This document shows positions 35,073-46,242 of a stretch of DNA of 64,000 bases, piece by piece. A program made the translations under genes and the position numbers. The stretch lies in the NCBI RefSeq assembly GCF_042453785.1, contig NC_091677.1, positions 4,621,501 through 4,685,500 of the forward strand, read 5' to 3'. The DNA comes from Malus domestica (Eukaryota > Streptophyta > Magnoliopsida > Rosales > Rosaceae). Below the pieces are notes generated by a model. The model ran no database searches and had not been told where the DNA came from. It saw only the letters and a list, made by a program, of their open reading frames with translations. Within the stretch, counting starts at the first letter, position 1; each line of letters opens with the position of its first letter.

Positions 35073-37601
35073 ATGAACAACCCTATCAGCAAACACCCTA
35101 ATAAAACTCTCACTCCTCTTCTCCTTCCCCTTTTTTTCCACATGATAACCATGTGCATGGCCGTGGACTCGCCGCCAATCTACCGTCCGTCTGAACAAAT
35201 CACCCTTCAATGTGGCTCTTCCGGTACCAAATTCAGCCAAGACTCCCGATATTGGGATGGAGATATTGACACATCTTTTTTTCCATTCGGAGCAGCTGGT
35301 AACAAATCCATATTCAAAGAAGCACCTTCTCCCTCTTCTTCCGGCCAAGTGCCTTACAGCACAGCAAGGCTTTCCCGCTTTGAATTTACCTACACATTTC
35401 CACTCTCTTCCGGCCCAAAGTTCATCCGCTTGTATTTCTACCCAGCATCATACGCCCCCAACTTCAACCGATCCCAAGCCCTCTTCTCAGTCAAAGCCGG
35501 TGGCTTTACCCTTCTCCACGACTTCAACGCTTCAGCCACGGCTGATGCTTCTGCCTCGGATACTATATACAGAGAGTTCTGCCTCCACACCGAGTCAGGA
35601 CAGAATTTGAGTATCACATTCACTCCAAGCAAAGCAAGCCCAGATGCCTACGCGTTTATCAATGGGATTGAAATTATCTCCATGCCCCCATATCTTTACT
35701 ACACTTCACCCCAGAGCCCAGTTGGGGTTGCTTATGTAGGCAGCAAAAACACGATTCGCATCGAGAACAACACTGCTCTGGAGATGGTGTACCGAATCAA
35801 TATCGGTGACGAAAGGCGGATCTATTCCGATCAGGACACTGGTATGTACCGCAATTGGGATGGTTTGGGAGACGATTACAACTACTTAGACGATTTAAGT
35901 AGGAAGTTTAGTGTTTTACCACATAACAGTAGCGTTCAGCTTGACTTTTCTGGAATACCAGAGTACTCTGCTCCGAAAGAAGTTTACCAAACCGGCCGCT
36001 CAATGGGCATGAACAAGACCATAAACAAGAGCTACAATCTCACCTGGGAATTCCCTGTGGATTCAATGTTTGCTTACTTGGTTAGGCTTCATTTTTGTGA
36101 GTTTGATGCTTATGTTACGATGCCCCAAGACAGGCTATTTCATATCTACATCTCCAATCAATCCGTTGAGCAAATGGCAGATATAATCTTGTGGAGCGGT
36201 GGAAATGGAAAACCAGTGTACAGAGACTACGTTGTGTTCATGTCGGGGAACCCTGCAATCCCAAAGAAAGTCAATCTCTTTCTTGCACTGGAAGCAAGCA
36301 AGCAGGATTGGTTGACTAAATACAACGACGCAATCTTGAACGGACTCGAAATGTTCAAACTCAGTACAAATCAGAATCTCGCCAGACAAAGCCCCGACCC
36401 ACCTCCTATAGCCCCAACAAACGGGACATCAAAACCAAGCACCAGGTCAAGAACTCCTTTGCTTGCCACGGTCATTGGTGTAGCTTCCGGCATACTTGGA
36501 CTCTCTGTTCTTGGGTTCTTGGTTTTTAGGCGGTGGCAGAAAGTCAAGGGCACTGGCTCGGATGGGTCGTCATCTTTACCACCACATTTGTGTCGTTGCT
36601 TTTCACTGTCGGAGATAAAAGCCGCCACCCAAAACTTCAGCCAGGGTTTCATTGTTGGTGTTGGAGGCTTTGGTCACGTGTACAAAGGGCATATCGACGG
36701 CGGGGCCACTCCCGTTGCGATCAAACGGCTGAAACCCGAGTCAAAGCAGGGAGCCTGTGAGTTCAAGACGGAAATCGAACTGCTCTCGCAACTCAGACAC
36801 CGCCATTTGGTGTCTCTCATTGGGTACTGTACCGATAAAAATGAGATGATTTTGGTGTACGATTACATGTCTCGTGGGACACTCGCTGATCATCTCTACC
36901 ACAACGACAACCCACCTCTCTCCTGGGGACAACGGCTCCAAATTTGCATTGGCGCCGCACGAGGGTTGCGCTACCTTCACAGCGATGCGCAGGGCACTAT
37001 CATCCACCGTGACGTGAAGAGCACAAACATTTTATTGGATGAGAAATGGGTGGCCAAGGTTTCGGATTTTGGATTGTCGAAAATGGGCACGACCACCATG
37101 TCCAAGACCCACATTAGCACGGCCGTGAAAGGCAGTTTCGGTTACCTAGACCCGGAATACTACCGACGTCAACAACTAACGGTGAAGTCCGATGTGTACT
37201 CATTCGGTGTAGTGTTGTGTGAAGTACTGTGCTCAAGACCAGCCGTGGTGCATGCAGTGGAGACAAGGCAAATGAACTTGGCTGAATGGGCCAAGAGCTG
37301 CCATCGCGACAGGGAACTTGATCAAATTATTGATCCGAACATGAAGGGTAAGATTGAAACCGAGTGTTTGAACAAGTTTGTGGAAATTGCTATGAGTTGC
37401 ATCAATGATAATGGGATCGAGCGGCCGACAATGAATGATGTTGTGAGAGGGCTTGAGTTTGCATTGCAACTACACCAGAAGTGCGGTGAAAGGAACGACG
37501 AGTATGCCTTGGCTAGTGTGCCAGGTTGCGCTACGAATGAATCCGTTCAGTGCATATCCAGGAAGATCTTCTCAGAAATCAACAATTCGAATGGGAGATG
37601 A
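35073..37601 (+). CDS. FERONIA-like (CrRLK1L) malectin-domain receptor kinase
   Basis: An intronless 842-residue frame, normal for this family. Signal peptide about 1-32 (LLLPLFFHMITMCMA), extracellular malectin-like domains about 35-400 (ITLQCGSSG, YRNWDGLGDDY, RLHFCEF, AILNGLEMFKLS), transmembrane helix about 459-485 (TPLLATVIGVASGILGLSV...), and a kinase domain about 520-800 with GVGGFGHVYKG (about 527), VAIKRLK, HRDVKSTNILLD (about 644) and DFGLSK (about 664). All catalytic residues are present. Relatives sense RALF peptides and cell-wall pectin at the plasma membrane and control growth, fertilisation and immunity. Its close pseudogene copies upstream show that it belongs to a decayed tandem cluster. 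Confidence 0.93.
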   Translation: MNNPISKHPNKTLTPLLLPLFFHMITMCMAVDSPPIYRPSEQITLQCGSSGTKFSQDSRYWDGDIDTSFFPFGAAGNKSIFKEAPSPSSSGQVPYSTARLSRFEFTYTFPLSSGPKFIRLYFYPASYAPNFNRSQALFSVKAGGFTLLHDFNASATADASASDTIYREFCLHTESGQNLSITFTPSKASPDAYAFINGIEIISMPPYLYYTSPQSPVGVAYVGSKNTIRIENNTALEMVYRINIGDERRIYSDQDTGMYRNWDGLGDDYNYLDDLSRKFSVLPHNSSVQLDFSGIPEYSAPKEVYQTGRSMGMNKTINKSYNLTWEFPVDSMFAYLVRLHFCEFDAYVTMPQDRLFHIYISNQSVEQMADIILWSGGNGKPVYRDYVVFMSGNPAIPKKVNLFLALEASKQDWLTKYNDAILNGLEMFKLSTNQNLARQSPDPPPIAPTNGTSKPSTRSRTPLLATVIGVASGILGLSVLGFLVFRRWQKVKGTGSDGSSSLPPHLCRCFSLSEIKAATQNFSQGFIVGVGGFGHVYKGHIDGGATPVAIKRLKPESKQGACEFKTEIELLSQLRHRHLVSLIGYCTDKNEMILVYDYMSRGTLADHLYHNDNPPLSWGQRLQICIGAARGLRYLHSDAQGTIIHRDVKSTNILLDEKWVAKVSDFGLSKMGTTTMSKTHISTAVKGSFGYLDPEYYRRQQLTVKSDVYSFGVVLCEVLCSRPAVVHAVETRQMNLAEWAKSCHRDRELDQIIDPNMKGKIETECLNKFVEIAMSCINDNGIERPTMNDVVRGLEFALQLHQKCGERNDEYALASVPGCATNESVQCISRKIFSEINNSNGR

Positions 37602-37959
37602 TGAGCAACATTAGAGTAATCTGGCTAGAATTATATGTTGTGTTAGCAAGCCAGTAACCATTTCTTATCAATTGTGTTTGTACCGAAACGAATGCTGAAT
37701 TACTTGCAGTGCCTCACATTGTGTTGTTCTGCTTCTGGAACAGCTAATAGCACTTTCTACCAACAAACTGCACTTATGGCTGCGCTACTGCTCAAGCGAA
37801 TATATTGCATGTGATCCAATATCTTACTGGATGTAGTGTTGGGTTTCTACCTATGCGTTCCGAATTTAAAACTCTTCCTCCCCTTAATTGTTGTAATATT
37901 TTCAAATCCTCCATCTTCCCTTAATAATGATCATTTTTTTTTAATTTAAAAAAAAAAAC
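37602..37959 (+). other. 3' UTR and spacer of the FERONIA-like gene
   Basis: Non-coding sequence after the TGA, with T- and A-rich runs at 37935-37960. The junction to the eIF3m fragment follows directly. No gene seen. Confidence 0.4.
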
Positions 37960-38165
37960 TTTCCACATATTTGAACTAAGGGATGACATGTACAGTGACC
38001 CTCCCATTGATAGCCAAATTAAGAGCACTAAAGTAGACTAAGAATCGGCTATATGGGTTCTCCAGTAGGTTGTACAGATTGAACAAACTGTAAACAAAAT
38101 TCTTCATCTGGACTTTCAGACTTTGTAACAACATTGCAGATAACAGTGAATACGCACTCAAAGAT
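37960..38165 (-). pseudogene. eIF3m exon fragment, copy 3
   Basis: The minus strand reads LLQSLKVQMKNFVYS, FNLYNLLENPYSRFLVYFSA and LNLAINGRVTVHVIP. It is the same exon as copies 1 and 2, lying just after the FERONIA-like gene as copy 1 lies after the FERONIA pseudogene. Nothing of the rest of eIF3m is present. Confidence 0.87.
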
Positions 38166-38310
38166 CTGGAAGGAAACAAAAATACATGAATTTGTGTATG
38201 ATGAGCATTGACAAAACCGTTAGGATGGATAAAAACACTCATTCTCTTTTTATTTGAAGTATTCAATTCAACGACTAGAAATATCGAGTAGTGAGTACAA
38301 GTAAAATTGT

Positions 38311-38458
38311 GCGATGGCAAGTGCCTTCGTCCATGGGCGGTAGGTCTCGGGTTCGAGACTTGGGAGCAGCCTCTCCATAAATGGGGGTAAGGCTAGCCGA
38401 CATTCACCTCTCCCAGACCCTGCGTAAAGCGAGAGCCTTGTGCACTGGGTACGACCAG
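38311..38458 (+). mobile_element. tRNA-derived SINE (Au-like)
   Basis: Contains a polymerase III box-B-like GGTTCGAGAC at 38350-38359, followed by GCAGCCTCTCCATAAATGGG, GGTAAGGCTAGCCGACATTC and CCAGACCCTGCGTAAAGCG. This order matches the Au SINE family of plants. ATTGT flanks it on both sides (38306-38310, 38459-38463). No internal gene. Confidence 0.82.
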
Positions 38459-38463
38459 ATTGT

Positions 38464-39229
38464 TGTCAAATACTCATGTTATAGCATGTCAAATTAAGAT
38501 ACTATCACTTTACGATCCAAATTTAAGAACAGACTCATGTGGTAATACAAATTCACTTATGTTATAACACGTAAATTAATAACACTACGTAACAATTTGA
38601 ACATTGTACAAAAAGTTTCTCCACTTGCCCATTGATTTAGGACCCAATGCAACTTTGGGCAACTATTAAACATCAAAATCATTGGGGACAAGGTTTATTA
38701 AACAAGGTGTTAGGTCACATCGTCACAGGATACTGCTAATCCCTTATGTTATAGCATGTGAATTAATAACACTGCAGTCTGGCCATCACAGTAAACAATT
38801 TCTCCAACAAGAAGAATATCCGAAACTTGAAACCAAACAATCAATGGTGAATCCATGAACAATTCAAAGCATACCAAAAAATAATCTCATCTATTTAACT
38901 CTTAAGGTCTTCTGGTTACAGCCACTAGACACTACAACTATGCAGGAAAAATAATTAATTAAAAAAGCAGCACTAAAACTAAGCAAACCCCATCACAGGA
39001 ATCTCAAAAGCTTCTGGTAAAACGAGAAGACCTCAAGTTTCTGGTAAAAATAATCCTAAACCTACAGCAAAATGCCTCTTCATCTCATTACCACAATGTC
39101 AGCGTCTTAGCTTTTCACTCATTAGATTATGATTAAACTACTTACCATCAACACTTCCGAGCGTGCCAATCACGAAACCAATCTTGTTGAAATATTCCCG
39201 CAAAAAAATCCCGATGCACGTATTAGCTT
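38464..39229. other. Spacer and 3' UTR of the G3BP-like gene
   Basis: 38470-38790 holds two diverged copies of a segment with TTATGTTATAGCATGTGAATTAATAACACT words (about 38550 and 38745). 38900-39229 is probably the 3' UTR of the minus-strand gene. No other coding evidence. Confidence 0.35.
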
Positions 39230-41848
39230 TTATGCAGAAACAGCATTCTGGTTTGCTTCACTTGAGCGTCCGCCCCTCCCTCGTGCCTGATAACCATATC
39301 CACTGCGCCCAGCTGGGCCACCCCTGCCTCGGCCTGAGAATTCGCCCCTTCTCACATATTCGTTTCTGCCAAAGCTCCGGCCACCGCCATAGTTCCCACG
39401 GCCTCTAAAGCTGTCATTTCGGAACCCACCCCTTCCAGCAGGAGGAAATCTACCTCTTTCACTGCTACCAACTGGAAACACAAGCAGTCTTCTTGCATGA
39501 GCTTTTCAAATATCTTCAGATGACACATTCTATTGAATTAGTGAAGGATAACAGCATAGACTGTATGTCCACTTACCTCGAGTGGTAGTTCTCTTTATCT
39601 CGATGACAGCTTGACGGCCACCAATAGTGATTGGTGAAGCCTAAAACATTAGGTTCTCTTATTAGATACACAAGAAACCCAATCAAACATCAGAAATAAT
39701 ATAAACGAAACATGAATGAAGTTCCAAAGGCACTCCTGGAAACATGAAACTATGACAACTCAAACTACATGCACTTAGAGCTTAAACTAACACACTGCGA
39801 AGATTGTATTACCCATCAGCTACGGTGAAAGAACATCTAAACTTGATTGAACAGAGTACCAAAATACAAGGCCAATAAGAAGATGATAAGAAATAATTCC
39901 CATATCCTATTCATACTGTTCAAATCAGTCTGACTTGATTTTCATGAGGGAGAGCAATCAAAAGTTAGAATCATAGAAATTAATAATACTGCATCCAGAT
40001 TCTATAGAAAATCATATTTCAAAGAACGCAAAATAACCTACCTGAATGGCACTATTCATGGAACTTGAAGACTCGAACTCAACAAATCCAAAACAGTGGC
40101 CCTGGAGCTGCACACACACAAAATAACATGCAAGGGTTGATAAATCTATCAGAAAATCCAGAGCCGAGCGGGAGATACTTTTGGGATGCAAAAACACTAA
40201 CTTTCTTATTTCGGACTTGGACGCCTCCTTGCTTTATTGGTCCAAATTTCTTGAATTCTTCCTGAAGCTGATCAGTCGTCACGTTTAAGGGCAAATTCCT
40301 TATGTAAATAGAATAGCCCTCAACTATAACAAATGCAATTGTTTCATTACAGAAACAAGATAAAACGATTAAATTTAGATAAATACAAATTTACAAAATA
40401 TATTTTAGTTTTATGAAGATTTTCAAAAGGAAACTTGCAAATATACAGAGAAGAAAAAAGGGGAAAAAGTCAGAAAAGCCAAGCATACCTTCCTCATTAG
40501 TATCACTACTCTCTAAGGCACTAGTGCTAGTTGGGGCTGATGCTTCAGGCACAGAAGCAGGTGCAGTTGGCCCAGGCAAATTAGTTTCCGCTTTCTTAGA
40601 AGCCACTCTTACAGTATTAGTAGGCACATAAACCTTACTTGGTCCCGGACTCCCTTTAGGAACTTTAACCTACAATAAAATTTGATTAGTTTTTGTAACT
40701 ATTTAAGAAAAATTCTGCCTAAAACGGAAAAATTTGTTCCCCTTAACTCACAATTGATGCATACGACTTCTTCGAACTATCCTCTTGGGCTGTCGTAGAA
40801 GCCGGCTCAACTGCCACAGTGACATCGTTCCCATTTGAATAAGACGGGGGTTCCATGTCAGATTCTGTAGTGTATTGTCTCTCATGGTCTGATGTGTCAT
40901 AAGTTTCCTCAACCATAATTGGATTCTCTTCAACTTGAGTAGTTTCCAGATCAGGTGCAGGAGGATCAGGAACATGAGTTGCCTCTGCAAACAAATAATA
41001 GGAAGTGTAAACAAGTTCCTGCTGCAATACCAAAACTAGAGTAACAAAAAAGAACAGAAAATGTAAGATATGATTACCTGGATCCTGGCTTGAGAGGATT
41101 GTTGCAGCATCATTAACTTCATTAACTGAATGGTTTTCTAAAAGATCTCCATCTTCCACAAATCTAAAGACATCATTCAATACAAAGAACCCATTGTCTT
41201 GAGGGGCAAGAAAAAATGATTGGGCGAATTTCCTTTTCAAGTTATCCTTGCCTGTTAAACAACCAGTAACTAACACAGTCACCCCATCTTCATAAGACTT
41301 CTGAGCATCAGCAGTCTTTATCTCAGCCTTATATTTGTTGTAATTTAAGGAAAGGATCTTCTCATTGATTCCCTGCTCGAAGAAAACATTGACAGAAAAT
41401 AAGACTGTTGACCTTGAGAATTTGAGAGCATGAAACAGATCAAACTTAAAGGGACCACGCGCAAATGATCAGGTAAACAATCAATGTGCTTCAATAGTTC
41501 GGCGGACCATACGGTATCCAAATCAACAAACATAAAAGAACTGCCTATATCAAGCGCCAACATGCATTTGTTTATTAATGTACTCTTTGATGGTTTTAGC
41601 ACATTTTTCAACAAATGTTCCTTACAAAAGGTAGAACCAAGTAATAGACCATTGGTACTTACTTGCATAGTGGTCACTGATGTCATCACGCCATTGGAAT
41701 CAGGCCGGCTTAGTATGCTTGAATCCTGATAAAACCGATGGACCAGGCCTGGGTTATTATGAAGAATATGGTAATACTGCTCAATGAAAGCATTTCCAAC
41801 AAGTTGGGCACTAGGAGTGGGTCGAGAAATTGCATTCTGCAAGGCCAT
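39230..41848 (-). CDS. G3BP-like protein (NTF2 domain, RRM, RGG tail)
   Basis: Eight coding exons: 41848-41663, 41372-41078, 40984-40752, 40669-40489, 40323-40202, 40107-40042, 39640-39577 and 39471-39230. All introns are GT-AG and phases agree, giving 462 residues. The NTF2-like domain spans about 10-130 (QLVGNAFIEQYYHILHNNPG, DGVTVLVTGCLTG, FFLAPQDNGFFVLNDVFRFV). An acidic/Pro-rich linker follows, then an RRM at about 300-375 (RNP2-like YSIYIRNLPL, RNP1-like HCFGFVEFES), then an Arg-Gly-rich tail (RGRGNYGGGRSFGRN). Family members bind RNA and gather in stress granules; plant relatives act in stress and antiviral responses. The coding start lies one base after a 5'-UTR intron acceptor. Confidence 0.93.
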
Positions 41849-42900
41849 TCTGCGCAAAAAATCCAGAAATAAAATACCACTAAACAATTGTTCATATCTC
41901 ATTAAACCAATCATTAAGATAACTAATTGAAAACCACAAGGGGTAGTGAGTAAGAGATATGAAGAAACGTTCAGAAAATTCCATAAATAAAACATAGAAA
42001 TAAGCACCTATAATGTATCAAAGGTACTAAAGAACCCGTGCTGAAGACTAATCCTTCTTTCCAAGAAAGAAAGAAAAGAAAATGCCAAAAGTAAAGTAAT
42101 AACTGCCAATAGATAGTAGGAACTAAGAACTTAGCGACCAATTTCGATTACATTGTATGGACACAAAACACGAAGGAGCTAGCGATATAAAATACAACTT
42201 TCTTATAAAGAAAACCGAAGAGCCAATCGCAGAGAGAGCTGAAACCACCACATTCTGAGAAAGGCCCTACAATCACCATAAATTACAACCATTTTCCACA
42301 AAAACGAGAACCACATATCTGCTCAGTGAGCACTGAAAATTTAGGCAAATTCCAACATTTGGGGGAACAAACTGATAAAACCTAAATCCTCAGAAGCAGC
42401 AGACCCACATAACCTGGATCCAAACCCAGTAAACCTCAAGAACTAAACCCTAAAACCAACCTCATACCCCAAAATAAACAAAACCCATCTCACAAAACCA
42501 GAGAAATTGACAAATCAATCAATAACCCGCCCAACATTCACACCCACCGAGCATAAAATCACAAAATTAACTCGATTAATCCTCCAATTAGGGCAATGCT
42601 CGATCACAGAAACTAGTAAAAATCCGAGCAATAATTCGATTCAAATAACAGAAAGAAAGAAAAAAAAGCTTCATGAAATCCAAAATACAACCTTGAAAAT
42701 CATACGGTAAGTAAAGTTAGATGGAATAATCAGAGAAATGAAAGCGAATAGAAGTTACCCTTTTGTGGGAATGCTATATTGGTTTGGGAGAGACAGAGCT
42801 TTGGGGACGGTGGAGATGGTAGGGTACCTTCCGCCAAACAAGAGTGAGCGAGTGAGACAGACTGAGAGCGAACGAGCGAGAGAGAGAGAGACAGAGAGAG
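41849..42900 (-). promoter_or_regulatory. 5'-UTR intron and leader exon of the G3BP-like gene
   Basis: A donor GG|GTAACTT at 42759/42758 and the acceptor TGCGCAG at 41850 define a 909-bp intron within the 5' UTR. The leader exon lies upstream of 42759. A GA-rich microsatellite at about 42870-42905 (CT-rich on the transcript strand) is near the likely start of transcription. The exact start site is not determined. Confidence 0.6.
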
Positions 42901-43329
42901 GGACAGACGAACAGTTAGCGCACGATAAAAAGGAAGAGTCTTTGGTAGACGCCAACAACCAACCCTGATGCAAATTCACACTTTGGGTTTGGAGTGCCCA
43001 GAATGGTTCAAGTATAACTCTTTTACACTTTTCGAACATTTTTATTTTTACTTTTTAGAAATTAGGGTTTTGGTCGTCCAATTAGAAATTTCTTCGATGC
43101 TACGTACCATTGAAAATAAAAGAGTCTTAAGGGTGAAGCTTCATCTATCAAATTCGTGCATCAAATTATATGACACAAACGCCGAAATAGTTATTAAGGT
43201 TATTAAACGAAAAAAAAGATAAAGAGTGAAAATATGCAAAATGACTAAATTTTTTTTTCTTCTTTTTGAGATGGTAAATTTTAAGTTCTGATAATAATAT
43301 TATAAAAAAAGTGCCTATAATAATTCTCA
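42901..43329. other. Intergenic AT-rich stretch
   Basis: Nothing supportable beyond short A/T homopolymers and the promoter side of the G3BP-like gene. Confidence 0.3.
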
Positions 43330-43686
43330 TGTTGAAAACACTGGCAATGTTGAAACCGTTGGCAGTTTAATGAATGCCCGTATAGATTTTCAATACCCAC
43401 ACAAAGTGATGTAGACTTTGGAAATAAAGGAGATCGTATTTTCAAAGTCATGTGCTGTAAATTTCAAAATGTAAGAATATGTTTGTATGAAGTTGCTCTA
43501 TAAATAGAGCGTTCCGACTGCTATCAAAACATACAGAGAAAAGGGAAAGATAAATAACATCATTATCTATCCCTCCATCTTTTATTTGTCATCCCCTTGT
43601 GTTATAGTTACAGTGTAATATTTTACTTCTACTTCGTTCCTGTCACTAGTAAAGGTTATCTCTCTAACTTTTACTTATTTATAACA
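43330..43686 (+). mobile_element. Solo LTR, 357 bp
   Basis: Starts TGTTGAAAACACTGG and ends TTTATAACA, with the same five bases TCTCA on both sides (43325-43329, 43687-43691). A TATA-box-like CTCTATAAATAGAGC near 43497 fits an LTR promoter. No interior is present. Family unresolved (TRIM or Copia). The perfect target duplication suggests a relatively young insertion. Confidence 0.82.
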
Positions 43687-43691
43687 TCTCA

Positions 43692-44134
43692 ATTGTTTTT
43701 GTTTACTAAATCTTCTATTAACGTATTCAAGGTCCGGTGGTTAGGGCATTTTTTTTCACTAATTCTCAATTAGTGTAAAAGGGCTTTATACTAATTCTCA
43801 ATTAGTGTAAAATAGGATTTGTAATAAAAAAAAATATATTATTAATAGGAATTAGGATTTTGAAAGCTTTTAAATATTGGTTTTAGAATTGGATGTTTTG
43901 TTAACTTAGTTTTCTACACATGTATGTAAAGGTTCTAAAAAATGTTAGTTGTTAATCAAGCGGCTCGTTGAATTTGGCAACTAAGCAAAGACTAAGCAGG
44001 GGCGAACTCGACATATTCAAGTAAATTTACACCAATTCATAACAAACATAAAAGAAAAACAGAGATTCAACCTGCTCCAAAGAACAAACACCTTCTCTCA
44101 GTTGACGAGTACATATGAAATGAGGCTTCAAACT
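43692..44134. other. Spacer after the solo LTR
   Basis: Contains a tandem pair of ACTAATTCTCAATTAGTGTA (about 43759 and 43791), each with its own small inverted repeat. The right part is the 3' flank of the acyltransferase pseudogene. Confidence 0.4.
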
Positions 44135-45694
44135 TCAAAGGGTTTCAAGACCTTTGGCATATAGAGATGCAAAAGCCTCCATATGATGTTTTTCCAAAAC
44201 CAACCCAATGTCAACAGCGCCACCACCGTTCTTGCCATTTGAAAAAGTGATCGCTCCGGTGCCATTTTTTCGAAACACTTCAGTACTCCTCGGCCTTCTC
44301 CATCCAAAATCAGTGCCACAAATGTCAAACCGATGCGATCCAGTCGTATATACTCTGTGAGGTTCAGCAGCACTACTATTCTGTCCATCAGAGAGGTACA
44401 ATCTTGAAACCAAATCTTCCTCGCCATTCAAAACACCCCCGTTGTCCAAACCTTTAATGGCTTCACTGATCGCATTTACCGCCACAACCAACCCGTCTTC
44501 TCCCAAAAGTCCTTTTCCTTCTGCAACTGTTCGACAGGACGTTACAGAGTTTCCGAAAGTTTGCAGGTTAAGGAGGGTCTAAGCGTGACCGTCAGTCCAC
44601 GCTAATAAACATACGTATTTTGTCCCCCTTCATTTTTTCTTCCTCTCCTTGTTCTACTTTTACTAAGCATACCCATGTGTACGCGCACGTTAGCGAAAAC
44701 GTTGACATATGAAACGATGGATCACGTTCTTGTTGCTGTTTGTGCTGATCTCTTTCATTCTGGTCATGACATATTTCCGTAAAGCTTGTATCTTCGCGCT
44801 TGTGAATTCGAAGCTGCCTCGAAAGGAATTTGGTACCGCTGGAGATTTATAGTGGGCTGCGACCTTCAGGCTTCGATTGTTTTGTCTTCTGTCCATGTTT
44901 AGAAACTGGTTCAAGTAGATCGCTTCGAGTTGGAGACCGATCGGGTGTTGGATTACGCTTCTGTCATAAAATGGTTTGAGCTGATCCGGTAACAAAATAT
45001 CATTAGATTGATGAAATTGTTTGCATATGTGATCCCATGATTTCAGAAACAAGAAGAGAGTGTTGCCGCTGCATGGTGCATCGATATGCCAAGGAAAAGC
45101 CGCCGCTGTTGGGAAAGATGGTGATTTGCAACGCCATAACGGCTGCTTTTTCATGAGATACGGCCAGTTGGGGTACAAAAGGATGGTATTCTTTGGGTTC
45201 GATTTTAAAGTCATTGCTTGTGAGGTGGTGGAAATCGGCATCAGATTCGGCTACTGTGAGCGAAAGGGTGTCGCCTTGGACGTAATTGAGGGTGGGTTTG
45301 GGGGAGTTTTCGGGCCACGTGATGTTTCCCGCTAGAGGTAGAAAATGTTGGAGGGTGATAGAGAGCGAGTTTTCGAGTTTTGGAATAATTGTTGAATGAA
45401 AGAAGAGTAAAGTGTCTGCAGGTGAAGAGCAAGGCAATATTTCATAGAAGAAAAGGCGATGGAAGGGTGGAAACCTTATCCATAGGAGGTCGAAGAAGGT
45501 TAGCGGAAGAGACCACTCGTGAAGTATTAGTTCGGTGCGTGATTGACTTGCGATACGGCTGAAACGGTACCATCTTTGTCGCAGGTAGGATTCTCTCCTT
45601 GAGATGAGATTGTTGAGTTTGATGAGCCAGGTTTTGGTTGTGGAGCTACCTTACAAACTTCAACGACTTTCACCGAGTTATTTGGGTCTGTCAT
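44135..45694 (-). pseudogene. BAHD acyltransferase pseudogene 1
   Basis: About 90% like the gene at 46243-47805 over its full length, starting at an ATG at 45694. Frameshifts split it. A 7-base loss near 45069 removes the end of the HHAAID motif (the family's HXXXD), so the catalytic centre itself is broken. A further deletion lies around 44530-44600 near the YFGNC-equivalent. The last 120 codons, including DFGWRRP in place of DFGWGRP, remain open. Promoter and leader (45695-45910) are also conserved with the neighbour. Confidence 0.92.
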
Positions 45695-46242
45695 TGGACT
45701 GTTGAAGTGGAATTTGAAATCATATTAAGAACTTTATTAATGAAATGTTTAGCTGATGATGATCAGATTTCAGAGGACTTCCTAACCCTTATATAATGGA
45801 ATTTCTGGGACAAGTGTAATCTAGTAGTTAGTAGATTAATAACTCAGCCACCGATTCAAGACAAAAAAATATATATGTGGGCACCCATTAAAGAAAAAGA
45901 ATAGCAACGTAGCCAGAATTTGATCAAAAGTCAGACTTTTACATTTGATGGTTGGTGCTAATCTGAGAGAATGTGAAGGAAAGAAGTCTCATAACATTAA
46001 CTAAGCGGACTAGGCATATAGCATATTTAAGTAAATTTATACCGATTCGTCCGAAGACGTGTCATGACTTGTCTTTGACATGCCAATAAAAAGTCAAGAC
46101 TCGCAAAATGTCGATCATAGCATGCCAAAATTTCGAAACAGAGGTTCGTGCTCCAAAGAACATCGTCATCACAATATTAACCATGAAAAGGAAGCATACA
46201 ATTTTTCAGTTGACCAGTACACATGAAATGAGGGTTCAAGCT
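45695..46242. other. Spacer between acyltransferase copies 1 and 2
   Basis: 45695-45910 matches 47806-48040 upstream of copy 2 (CAAGTGTAATCTAGTAGTTAG and GTGGGCACCCATT), so it is duplicated promoter. A TTATATAAT TATA-like word is at about 45789. The rest is 3' flank of copy 2. Confidence 0.45.

Noticed and set aside
38341-38365. Possible tRNA gene (box-B-like GGTTCGAGAC)
   Set aside because: No cloverleaf or box A at the right distance; the text fits a SINE.
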